Shown: positions 46,705 to 56,218 of the stretch, one piece after another
Numbering within the stretch: the stretch's first letter is position 1
Layout of the letters: each line of letters begins with the position of its first letter
DNA from: Larix kaempferi
Lineage: Eukaryota > Streptophyta > Pinopsida > Pinales > Pinaceae
Assembly: GCA_027924585.1 (NCBI GenBank)
Contig: BSBM01000877.1
Location: 7,813,501 to 7,877,500 of the forward strand
DNA length: 64,000 bases
Direction of reading: 5' to 3'
Translations under genes and position numbers: made by a program
Notes under the pieces: generated by a model
What the model saw: the letters and a program-made list of their open reading frames with translations, nothing else
Told to the model about the DNA's origin: nothing
Database searches by the model: none

Positions 46705-47091
46705 TGTTAGGAACCTATGTCAACCCTTTTCTTTACTATGTTAGTATATTGCTGTTGGACGCATATGCTTTGTAAGTCGTCCCGTAGTATTTGTTAATCC
46801 GTAGTTTATATTAGTCCATAGTATTGACCCATAGTATTGGACGCATATGCTTTGTAAATCGTCCCGTAGTATTATATGTTCCATGGTTTTGACTCATAGT
46901 ATTGGGCATAGACTTAGTATATAAGTGTGTGTTGAGGTCATTGAAGGCACCGTGAAGTTAATTGTATTGAGCTTGCTCAAAAGATGTTGCCCCCTCGAAG
47001 TGGCCCGTGATCAATATAAAAGTGATTCTGAGTTCTGTCATTTCTGCTATTTCGTATATTCTTATTAATTAATTGTTGCAGGTGCATCACA
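46705..47091 (+). repeat. 5' LTR of element D
   Basis: 387 bp, TG...CA. TATA-like TATATAAG at 46918-46925. GTGTT flank at its left. Confidence 0.93.
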
Positions 47092-47093
47092 TC

Positions 47094-47105
47094 TGGTATC
47101 AGAGC
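47094..47105 (+). other. Primer binding site of D, tRNA-iMet
   Basis: TGGTATCAGAGC, two bases after the LTR end. Confidence 0.93.
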
Positions 47106-48140
47106 ACTTTCTTGGGCTCGTTGGGGAAATTTCTGCCAAATTTTTTTTCGCATCTGTTGTAGGTTCGGATTTGGGAATAATCCCTATCCGCTTAACTGTG
47201 GGATGTACTTGGTCATAATCCCTAAAACTCATTGTGAGGAGTACCACAGGAACCCCGAAGTAGCTGGCCCATTGAGAGGACCTACCAGCGAAAAGGGCAA
47301 CGACCCCTACTTGATTGACTAGTTCCCACCCGTGAGGTAAACCAAGAGCTGTCATTTGTGGCAAAGCGATTATCAGTTTTACCTTAGCCATGGAGTGAGG
47401 GGTACTGCCCCAATACGCAAGCCGTTAGACAGCATTGGTGGCCGAGTGAAACCCTTGAACTGTTAGGAAGCCGCACATACCTGGGGTCCATATCTATTTT
47501 CAGTTGAACTGTTGCCGATCATTTCCGCTCTAGATCCAACCGTTTTAGACCTATTCTGAAAGTCATTCCAGATCCAGTCGCCATTTTAGATCTAGCTGTT
47601 TTCGATCCCTTCCGCGCCGTTACAGATCCATCTGTTGCAGATCCCTTTCGTGCTGCTATTGCCGATCCATTTCTTAAATAAATAAATAAATAAATAAATT
47701 TCAGTTTTTTCTCCATATCTCCCATGTTTTCACTATGTTTCCTTTGAAATTTTTGGAGAATCCCTGTCATTCCATTCTGCATCTTTCATTCCTGAGGACC
47801 TATTCCCAATTCCCCTTCCCAAAGCCCGAAATCCCACATTTGTATATTTTTAGGGTTTGCCATAACTTCCTCAGATTTCACCCAATCACCTTCAAATTTT
47901 ACCACAGAGTTCCTTTATGAATTCTGTTTCTTTGTCCCTCTCTGCCAAATTTTCTCATTCTATCACCCCTCTTTTGAAATCCCCCTTTTTGCTTTCTTGT
48001 CCTTTCGACAGTGTCCAAAATCTAGTCAAACTCCAATTACCCATCAGATTGTTTCCCCAATCCAAATTTTCCTTTACTAAATCAGCTTCTGTTTGTGTTT
48101 TTCTACCCATTCCACCAAAAATAAATAAAAAAATATAGTT
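47106..48140 (+). other. Leader of element D
   Basis: No element domain. A 108-codon minus-strand reading (47391-47065) looks protein-like (GVPVVLLTMSFRDYDQVHP) but overlaps the primer site and LTR end; I cannot name it. GATCCATYTG-like phrases repeat at 47510-47670, followed by an (AAAT)n run at 47675-47699. Confidence 0.5.
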
Positions 48141-48592
48141 ATGGTTGTCACTCGTGTAGGAGATAACACCATGGAGGAAGCATTTGTAGCCATCCAAACC
48201 AAACTCCAAGATCTGGATGAAAATTTCTTAGCCTCCATCTTCACCATTCAGCCATGAACAATACCAAACAGTCAGAATCTTTTGCAGCCACCGGATTCTC
48301 TTCTTCTAGCAATTTTCGTGGGTCGAAGCTTGATTTTCCTCGTTTTAATGGTACTGATTCGACTGGATGGATATATCGAGCAGAACAATATTTCAGTCTG
48401 CATAATACTTCTGATGCCCAGAAAGTTCCACTTGCATCCTTTCGTTTGGAACAGGAATCCCTTCAATGGTACCGTTGGTACATCAAAGCTCATCCCGAGC
48501 CAAACTGGACCAATTTTTGCCAACTCATTTTGCCACGATTTGGTCCTGGTGTTTTTGATGATTTCACAGGAGCACTCACTAAACTTCACTAA
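48141..48592 (+). pseudogene. Gag N-terminus of element D
   Basis: The first ATG (48141, MVVTRVGDNTMEEAFVAIQ) reads to a stop at 48256 after a frameshift near 48230-48255. The Gag core then runs in the second frame from 48254: SKLDFPRFNGTDSTGWIYR (about 48325), VPLASFRLEQESLQWYRWY (about 48425) and the LTKLH end. Stops TAA at 48590 and TAA at 48620 lie at LH-stop-IGTL and YQT-stop-FEKL, both where Gln (CAA) is expected. After these the frame continues unshifted for 514 codons. Confidence 0.8.
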
Positions 48593-48631
48593 ATTGGCAC
48601 ACTAAGAGAGTATCAGACATAATTTGAGAAA

Positions 48632-50176
48632 TTGACCAATCACACAGAAGGATTGTCTGATGAATTCTACAGGAGTTGTTTTATCAGTGGTATCAAGGAT
48701 GAAATCTGCTCAAAGGTCAAAATGTTTTGTCCCAACACAATGATGGAAGTCCTAGGGTTGAATAAGCTGGCCGAGGACAAGATCGCAGCTCAACAATGCT
48801 CCAAACCCACCTTTGTTCCCTTCAGAAATATGGGTTCCCAACGACCTCCCATCACACCTTCTCCTCAACCAACTCCTATCAAGCATTTGTCTGAAATAGA
48901 AATGCAGGCACGCCGAGAAAAAGGGCTTTGCTATAATTGTGATGAGAAATTCACTCGGGGACATAGATGTGTTCAACAAAAGCTCTATCTCTTGGATGTG
49001 GATTCTCCGCCTACCTTAGAACTTGGTGAAGAAGCTACAGATACAGTAGATGATCAGGTCGACATTCAACACCCACCTGTTGACACCCCATCTCAGGACG
49101 ACCCACCCGAGATCTCTCTCCATACTGTAACCGACGTCACCACCCCACAAACAATGCGGGTCAGGGGATACTTCAAGAAGCTCCCTCTTACCATACTCAT
49201 TGATTCTGATAGCGCTCATAACTTCATTGACCCTTGGATTGCTAAACAGAATGATTGTTTTGTCCATCCTGGCTCCAACTTTGAAGCCATGGTTGCTAAT
49301 GGGGGCACCTTACCTTGCAAGGGGAAGTGTCACAATGTGCGTATCTCTATGGAAGATTATAACCTACGCTCTGACATGTTTGCCTTGTCCTTAGGCGGAT
49401 GTGATGTGGTTTTGGGCGTTCAATGGTTACGCACACTTGGCCCCATCTTATGGGATTTTGCTGAACTTTGGATGCAGTTTAAAGTCAATGGGACACAACA
49501 CAAATTTATGGGCTTACAACCAATGTCTCTCTGCATCATTAGTTCACATCGCCTGGAAAAAATCCTTAAGAAGAATTCACATGGTGTCATCGCTCAGCTC
49601 AATTCCATTCAGATGCATCCATCAACAGTCTCCACTACTTCCTTGGATAGATATACAGGTATCTTTGCTGAACCAATGCGCTTGCTGCCTTCAAGAGACC
49701 TTTCCGGTAAGAATTTAGCCACATCTACCTCTCAGCAGGAAATGATGGCTATTTTGCATGCAGTACAGAAGTGGCGGCCATACCTATTAGGGAATTATTT
49801 CTGCATCAAGACTGATCTCCAGAGTCTGGAAAATTTTCTGGAACAATGGATCTCCTCCCCAACACACTTGAAATGGGTTATCCAACTCATGGGTTATCCC
49901 TATGTGATCACTTACAAGAAGGATAAGGACAATATGGTGGAAGATGCTCCTTCTTGCACAATTGATGACACAGTTTCTCTTACATCTCTTTCTCTGCTTG
50001 TTCCCAATTGGTTGCAATATGTTCAACAGGGCTCTCTCTTCTATGAACTCCATGCTTCTTCATCAATAAGGCACTCTGGGTTCTACAAAATGTATGACCG
50101 AGAACAACGTAACTTCTTTTGCCAGGGACTAAAAATGACAATTCAACAGATGGTGGCTGACGATGATATTTTCTAA
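48632..50176 (+). CDS. Gag end, protease and RNase H remnant fused in frame (D)
   Basis: An open 514-codon stretch. Order: Gag C-terminal half (LSDEFYRSCFISGIKDEI), a knuckle CYNCDEKFTRGHRC (about 48930-48970), an acidic Pro/Thr spacer, and the protease TILIDSDSAHNFIDPW (about 49190-49235; DSD instead of DSG, so activity is doubtful) with CDVVLGVQWLRTLGP (about 49399). Then the chain jumps from the pre-RT region (GIFAEPMRLLPSRDL, about 49650-49695) straight into RNase H (QQEMMAILHAVQKWRPYLL, about 49735-49790). The whole RT is deleted without loss of frame. The end is the integrase finger region (HSGFYKMYDREQRNF, about 50072). The frame may be selected or lucky. Confidence 0.82.
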   Translation: MTNHTEGLSDEFYRSCFISGIKDEICSKVKMFCPNTMMEVLGLNKLAEDKIAAQQCSKPTFVPFRNMGSQRPPITPSPQPTPIKHLSEIEMQARREKGLCYNCDEKFTRGHRCVQQKLYLLDVDSPPTLELGEEATDTVDDQVDIQHPPVDTPSQDDPPEISLHTVTDVTTPQTMRVRGYFKKLPLTILIDSDSAHNFIDPWIAKQNDCFVHPGSNFEAMVANGGTLPCKGKCHNVRISMEDYNLRSDMFALSLGGCDVVLGVQWLRTLGPILWDFAELWMQFKVNGTQHKFMGLQPMSLCIISSHRLEKILKKNSHGVIAQLNSIQMHPSTVSTTSLDRYTGIFAEPMRLLPSRDLSGKNLATSTSQQEMMAILHAVQKWRPYLLGNYFCIKTDLQSLENFLEQWISSPTHLKWVIQLMGYPYVITYKKDKDNMVEDAPSCTIDDTVSLTSLSLLVPNWLQYVQQGSLFYELHASSSIRHSGFYKMYDREQRNFFCQGLKMTIQQMVADDDIF

Positions 50177-50668
50177 GTCAACAAGGGTGAAATGACACTC
50201 CTTTCGGGATTGCTCAAACCCTTTCCCATCCCTACACAGCTTTGGCCAACTATTTCTATGGATTTTCTAACAGCGCTTTGGTGGTACAATACCACATCTC
50301 AAAGGACACCATATGAAGTAGTCTATGGAAAAACACCGCCAGTTCTTCTTCCATACATCCTTAGCAGCTCCCTAGTTTAGGAAATTGACTCGGTTCTTCG
50401 CAACCGTGATCAGATTCTTCTCATTCTGCAGGACAATCTTCACATAGCCAGAATTCGCCTGAAACAACAAGCCGATCAGCACCGTTCTGAGCGCATTTTC
50501 CACGCAGCTGACAGGGGTCTTCTTCATCTACAGCCTTCCAAGCAATCCTCCTTGACACTCCAAAGGCATCAGTGGCTCGAAATGCAACCCGAGGATGCTA
50601 CCGGGGAACCACTCCTTCAGATTCTGCAGCAATTTCTCCAACCAAAGCTTTGAGGACAAAGATTTTTC
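50177..50668 (+). pseudogene. Integrase remnants of element D, core deleted
   Basis: After the TAA at 50174 the reading goes on as VNKGEMTLLSGLLKPFPIP, ISMDFLTAL (first Asp) and then directly WWYNTTSQRTPYEVVYG (about 50275-50330). The roughly 100-residue stretch with the second Asp and the Glu is missing. A second jump at about 50560 joins QPSKQSSLTL to the chromodomain tail (MQPEDATGEP), losing the GPY module. TAG at 50378 also breaks it. The element cannot integrate by itself. Confidence 0.8.
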
Positions 50669-50682
50669 TAAGGGAGAGGGGA
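50669..50682 (+). other. Polypurine tract of D
   Basis: TAAGGGAGAGGGGA directly before the 3' LTR. Confidence 0.88.
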
Positions 50683-51069
50683 TGTTAGGAACCTATGTCA
50701 ACCCTTCTCTTTACTATGTTAGTATATTGTTGTTGGACGCATATGCTTTGTAATTCGTCCCGTAGTATTTGTTGATCCGTAGTTTATATTAGCCCATAGT
50801 ATTGACTCATAGTATTGGACGCATATGCTTTGTAAGTCGTCCCGTAGTATTATATGTCCCATGGTTTTGACTCATAGTATTAGGCATAGACTTAGTATAT
50901 AAGTGTGTGTTGAGGTCATTGAAGACACTGTGAAGTTAATTGTATTGAGCTTGCTCAAAGGAGGTTGCCCCCTCGAAGTGGCCCGTGATCAATATAAAAG
51001 TGATTCTGAGTTCTGTCATTTCTGCTATTTCGCATATTCTTATTAATTAATTGTTGCAGGTGCATCATA
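50683..51069 (+). repeat. 3' LTR of element D
   Basis: 387 bp, pairs with 46705-47091. Its last bases read CATA where the left copy has CACA. GTGTT follows. Confidence 0.93.
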
Positions 51070-51074
51070 GTGTT

Positions 51075-51696
51075 CCACGCCTTAACATAAAATCTTCCCA
51101 TGGCATATAAAATTTAATGCTAATATCCATAGACGAATAAGATCCACAAAGGATGTCAATGTCTTAACTAGGTAAATGCACATGTTCAATACAAAAAAGA
51201 AAAAAATCATTAATGCAATAGCTTTATAGCTACTTAATCAACAAAAGCAATTGTTCTTTCTCTTTGTTGCAAGAATAGGTGCCAATGTCGGGGACATTGC
51301 CACCTCATGGATTTTGTTATTATGTCCATGACATATTGTTTTCATTTTGCACATATTAGTTTAGTTCTACCCATCTAGTTTTTCAATTTGTAAATTTCAA
51401 CTATGGTAAAAACACCTTGAAATTTGGAGGGGGTTTTGGCTCGACATCTTTCCCCTTGCACATCATCTCGTCATCTACCTTAGGATTTCAATGTGCGGTG
51501 CTCTGTTGAATAGCTCCGTGCGTGTTTTCAATCCACATGAGGATAGAGATGCAAGCAAGAAGAAGAGGGTGTCCCTAAACATGATATAGTTGTTGGATCA
51601 CTAAGGTTCATTTTGTTTGGTTTCTCAATCCACCACCAGCTATTCAAGCTTCTCGTTCAGCCATCTTGTTGCTAAACATGATATAATTGTTGGATC
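51075..51696. other. Intergenic DNA with a short local duplication
   Basis: No gene. A unit of about 100 bp (AAACATGATATARTTGTTGG onward, through TTCATTTTGTTTGGTTTCTC) occurs at about 51579-51673 and again from 51674; the second copy is split by the MITE and resumes at 51993. Confidence 0.75.
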
Positions 51697-51992
51697 CAAG
51701 GATAATTTTAGGGGCGAAATTTAGCCCATGGGCTATTTTCCATGCTTTTTTCAAAAAAAAGATTCACCAATTTGCATTTTTTGAAGCCCCATTTTGCCCA
51801 ATTTTGATGGGGTAAACTTTTTTCACTCTAAAAATTGTCAAATTATGATATAAACTATATAAAATCCTTAGAAATTGAAATAATTTTATAAAAAGATCGC
51901 CAAATATTTTATAGTTGGCATTTTAAGAATTGATAAGATTCGCCAAATTTTATACACTTTTAAATAAGTATGGGTCCTTAAAATTATCCCTG
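51697..51992 (+). mobile_element. hAT-like MITE, 296 bp
   Basis: The ends are imperfect inverted repeats: CAAGGATAATTTTAGGGGC on the left and, read in reverse complement, CAGGGATAATTTTAAGGAC on the right. Both sides carry the 8-bp duplication GTTGGATC (51689-51696 and 51993-52000). Termini starting CARGG plus 8-bp duplications are the pattern of the hAT superfamily. The inside is AT-rich with no coding capacity, so it would need a transposase from elsewhere. The unsplit copy of the host unit at about 51579-51673 shows the empty site. Confidence 0.88.
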
Positions 51993-52284
51993 GTTGGATC
52001 ACTAAGGTTCATTTTGTTTGGTTTCTCGATCCACCACCAGCAGTTTAAGCTTCTCGTCCAGTCATCTTGTTGCTAATCGCGATGCAGCTATTGAATGTAG
52101 CTACTAAATAGGAGCCAACTTCATCAACTGGAACAGAGCTCGTACAGTACATGTTACTTGAATGAATTAAATCTTAAGTTATTGTATTAAAAAACAGTTG
52201 TCTTCTTCAATAGAAAATTTTATTTTATTGTTCTTTTTATGGAGGAAAATGACTTGGTATGGTTTGCTTTTCATGCATTTTGGA

Positions 52285-53101
52285 CGATTTGTGTTGGAAG
52301 AAATTATCTATGCCCTTGTAGTTCAAAAAATCATGGATGCCAGGATTTCCTTGATACCGTGTACTTCAATGCCTAATCCTGTAACTAGTCAAACTAATAC
52401 ACGGCCCGAACAAGACCACAAGCTTGAGGCGATACATTCTTTTGAGGCCTTTGAGATGATAAAGAATAATCTAATCCTTATTCTTGGAAATCGCTTGTAA
52501 GACTCCACTTATATTGCCCATATTATTAAGTTGCGATTAGGACAAGTATATGCAACATCAATTATGTTTAGATACTTTTTGAGAAGAGTAGACCAATGTT
52601 TCCAACTTGAGAAGAACATGAAAACTCTTCCTTCTAGATTGAATGAAGACTCCAATGCAAAGCAACCACTGGGCGGTGACTCTAAAACCAAGGGTGAATT
52701 CCAAACACGGTACTCATTTCCCCAAGTTGCTTATGTAGCGATGCCCGGTATAGGAACACTGTCGAATCATATTTCAACGAAACAATTTATGGTATAAGGG
52801 GAGTGAAGCCTTGTAAATTGAACATGTGTGATGTCCTTTTATCAAGAGACATTGCAGAGGTATGCGGAAATGAGGTCTAAGGAACGAATCAGTATAATTG
52901 AGAAGCATTCTGAAGACCTATTTGGAAGGCATGAAGTTTAGGTTGTAGGTGGGTCTATGGAAGCTACAAACAATGAATAATTAAGATAATTTTTCCAGGC
53001 TTGATAAGTCCGGTTTAGAAGCTGTCACTTTTGGCATCTTTCTTTGGGATGTTGAAAGCTACATGGACTCCAGGTACCATTTTGTGACAAACTGGTTTTA
53101 A
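52285..53101 (+). pseudogene. DUF760-family protein pseudogene (MEB5.2/At3g17800-like)
   Basis: Reading includes LEEIIYALVVQKIMDARISL (about 52293), FEMIKNNLILILGNRL, LRLGQVYATSIMFRYFLRRV (about 52533-52595), FQLEKNMKTLP, ETLQRYAEMRSKERISIIEK (about 52842) and LEAVTFGIFLWDVESYMDSRYHF (about 53015-53083, stop at 53099). This is the order of the plant DUF760 family, chloroplast-targeted proteins of unclear role. About 270 codons run with no intron, which suggests a processed copy or one long exon. TAA at 52498 and 52795, TGA and TAG stops near 52806-52942, and one frameshift before 53015 break it. The N-terminus is missing. It is the only host gene-like sequence I can name here. Confidence 0.82.
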
Positions 53102-54255
53102 GTTATATGTTACATTATCAGTTGTAATTATGAAGATTGTAACCTTCAACAATAAAATTTTGTCAAAGATAAATGCAAATACTAGCTTTCTTTGATGACT
53201 TTGACATGCTCTCTCATGATAGACTATATACAAATACTATCTTGCTTTGATGACTTTAACATTCTCTCTCAGTGATACACTATAGTTCATGCCTCACTAC
53301 AATGTCCTTTTTTTCTCCTTCATTATCAAATACCATTGCTTTCACAAAGACCCCTTTGTAAATAACTCAGACTGTGACTAGATTAAAGGATCTGTCCTCT
53401 ACACAACAAGTTCTCATAAACATGGATATCAAGTTCATATTGAGTTTATTCTACCTACCATTTGCGTGCACTAGTTTAAAGCTCAAGTTGACAAAGCTGA
53501 CTTGCCATTGCATGCATCTATTTATGGTTACAGACCTCGGGACCACAGGTTGGTCCATATAAGAAGAAATTTATATGAACTGTACTGATATTCATTGTTA
53601 ACATCGTGGAATATCTATAATTTGGTTTCTATTGTTTTTGTGTAATGTTTGTATCATTTGTTTTGTCTGTCCAAATGATATAAAGAAATACAAAACTATT
53701 TGAGCTCCTTAATCTCGTCCTTTGTAACATTAGAAAATTTGAAGAGCTTTTTGATGGGTATATGTATGCCCAAAGCTGCTCCTCTACAAAATTGATGTGA
53801 ATTCCAAAGCATTATTTTCCATTCTCTCTACTCCTCTATCTATAAAATTGATGTGAAATCCAAAGCATTGTTTACCACTCCATCCACTCAATAGTGTACA
53901 CATTTTATTGTTATGACAATAAAACAGAATGAGTGCGTTAATAAGTTTAAAGAATAATTTGAAGAGTTAAAAAACTTACTCTTAAAATATTGGTGAAAAT
54001 GTGGATGGGATGAGCTATTTTTTCCATTGATAGCCTATTACGTGATTAAATGAATTGGACCACTCTGTGATCTTTTCGAGGATGCTACTCTCACCTTTAT
54101 AAAGGAAAATTAGTTTGATTGAATATATGAACTGATGAGAATGGATAGTATCTAAATTAAAGGAACTATAGGCTTGGTATTTGTATTGCCTTTTCCCAGT
54201 CCAATACGTCTAGAATCTTTCGCCAGCTCCTTGAAGTTATATTTTTATCACTTTT
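53102..54255. other. Intergenic DNA, no gene seen
   Basis: Holds a tandem pair of about 70 bp near 53175-53265 (CTTTGATGACTTTGACATGC and a close copy with TTTAACATTC) and otherwise nothing recognisable. Confidence 0.6.
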
Positions 54256-54640
54256 TGTGAGGAACCTGCAACAATCAATTATTGAAAATGCACGAGATAT
54301 AAAAAATAACAGAACTCAAAATCAATTTATTGATCGCGGGCCACTTCGAGGGGGAAACCTTCTTTGAGCAAGCTCAATACAAATAACTTCATCTTGTCTT
54401 AATTGGTCTCAACACAAACTTATATACTAAGTCTAGGCGCCAATACTATGGATCAATACCATGGAACATATAATACTACAGGATGACTTACAAAGCATAT
54501 TAGTCCAATACTATGGATCAATACTATGGGCTAATACAAACTATGGATCAACAAATACTACGGGACGACTTACAAAGCATACGCGTCCAACAACAATATA
54601 CTAACAAAGTAAAGAGAAGGGTTGACACGGGTTCCTAACA
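54256..54640 (-). repeat. 3' LTR of D2
   Basis: 385 bp, same family as the D LTRs; its TGTGAGG plus-strand start confirms that the D LTR ends in CACA. Confidence 0.9.
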
Positions 54641-55357
54641 TCCCCTCTCCCTTAGAAAACGTTTTGTCCTCGAAGCTTTAGATTTGGAAATTGATGCGGA
54701 ATCTGAAGGAGTGGTTCCCATGTAGCATCCTTTGGTTGCATTCTATGCCACTCAATGAATACCTATGTGATAGATCGAGAGAGAAGCTAACGCCTTTTGA
54801 GTTTCAGGGAGGATTGCTTGGAAGGTTGTAGACAATTAAGAACCATATCAGCTGCTTGAAAAGTGTGCTCAGAACGGTGCTGATCAGCTTGTGGTTTCAT
54901 TCAAATTCTTGCCATGTGAAGATTGTCCTACAAAATGAGAAGAATTGGATTGCAGTTTCGAAGAACCGAGTCAATTTCCTGAATTGGTGAACTGCTGAGG
55001 ATTTATGGAAGAAGAACTGGCGATGCCTGGCCATAGATTGCTTCATATGGAGTCATTTTAGATGCAGTATTGTACCACTAGAGCCCTTCAAGGAAATCCA
55101 TAGAAATATCTGTCCAAATCCATGTAGGGATGGGCAAGGGTTCGAGCAATCCCGAAAGGAGTGTTGTTTCACCCTTGTTGTCCTAGAAAGTATCACATTT
55201 AGCCACCATTTGTTGAATTGTCATTTTTAGTCCCTTCCAAAAGAAGTTACACTGTTCCTTCTCATACGTTTTGAGGAACCCAGAGTGCTCTGCCGATGGA
55301 GAATTGTTTGACGGACAATCCACTCGAGCGGATGCGAGCCGGATCTCCCTAGCTCAA
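54256..55357 (-). mobile_element. Partial second copy of the D family, D2
   Basis: The 3' LTR is 54256-54640 (385 bp; minus strand TGTTAGGAACC to CCTCACA), the polypurine tract is at 54641-54654, and the integrase remnant follows to the right. The reading HSGFLKTYEKEQ, LKMTIQQMVA and ISMDFLEGL jumps to WYNTASKMTPYEAIYG (junction about 55076-55084), the same deletion as in D. The tail also jumps into MQPKDATWEP. Family identity ends near 55300. I suggest T2 entered D2 and the rest lies beyond the window, but 55300-55357 does not align clearly with D. Confidence 0.8.
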
Positions 55358-56202
55358 TGTGAGTCTAGAACAAATAGAACAAACTATAAACCACTTTGCT
55401 AGATCTAGTTAAGGATTGAGTTATTATATGCCTTACCTTAAGTTTGTAGTCCTTTTTCCTGGATGTTGTTCCACGCCTCGCAATCGTCAAATCTAAGCTG
55501 CAAGACCTGCCAAGATACACAAAACAAGACAAAGAAGTTAAGGCATCTAAACGATAACATATCTAAGTAAACAGTTAAGCAGGTAAACTACACAATATCA
55601 TCAACACAACAATATTGGTGGAAAGCATTTATATTACTGTAAAAAGTAGGGAAAGTACATAGAAGAGAAATACTACAACCAAAGCTTATCGAAGTAACCC
55701 TTCTCCATCCAAGCCAATGCCATATCCTCCCAAGGAAGTGTGAGTCTCTCAATGGATGAGTAGATATTCTCTACAAGATGATTTCACCAACATGTAGACA
55801 CTATAGATTTTCTCCCCTTGGAATGGGAGTGAGATTCATTTATATAGGACTAAGTGGATAGGGTATGGATAGAATAGGTTGAGATATGGTAGGAGAGAGA
55901 TAGGGGATCCTTCCAAGAGGTTAGGAACCAAGTGACAGCTCTCCCAAAAGTTCATGGATAAGGATCCATGTCAGCTAGCTTCGAGAATGGGCTCGAAGGA
56001 GCTATTTTTGTCTATTAACTGACATCGTCGCACCCTGCAAGAGAGCAAGCTACAACGTCGCAGGTTGCATGAGTGCAGCCTGCGACGACCTCTCAAAACC
56101 TAGTGTAAATGGGTTATATCTCTTCCAGGCCAATAACTTAGTCAATGAAACTTTAGGGATGTATACATTGAATCTCATGATGGTAAGATTTTAGGTGTAA
56201 CA
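55358..56202 (-). repeat. 3' LTR of T2
   Basis: Minus strand begins TGTTACACC at 56202 and is proposed to end TCTAGACTCACA at 55358, about 845 bp. The right end is firm (adjacent polypurine tract and match to T1). The left end is inferred from the CACA terminus. A TATA box (CTATATAAAT on minus) lies at about 55847-55838. Confidence 0.7.
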
Positions 56203-56218
56203 GAATGCCCCCCCAAAG
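56203..56218 (-). other. Polypurine tract of T2
   Basis: Minus strand CTTTGGGGGGGCATTC directly precedes the 3' LTR. Confidence 0.8.

Larger units (their letters stand above)
46705..51069 (+). mobile_element. Deleted chromovirus-like element D (non-autonomous)
   Basis: The 387-bp LTRs begin TGTTAGGAACC and end TGCATCACA (left) or TGCATCATA (right, last CA mutated). Target duplication GTGTT lies at 46700-46704 and 51070-51074. Primer site TGGTATCAGAGC is at 47094 and the polypurine tract at 50669-50682. Inside, gag and protease remain, but RT, the first part of RNase H, the integrase core and the integrase/chromodomain middle are deleted. The LTRs differ at about 15 of 387 positions by eye. 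The minus-strand D2 copy shares the integrase deletion, so this is an internally deleted family and not a one-off. Confidence 0.92.
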
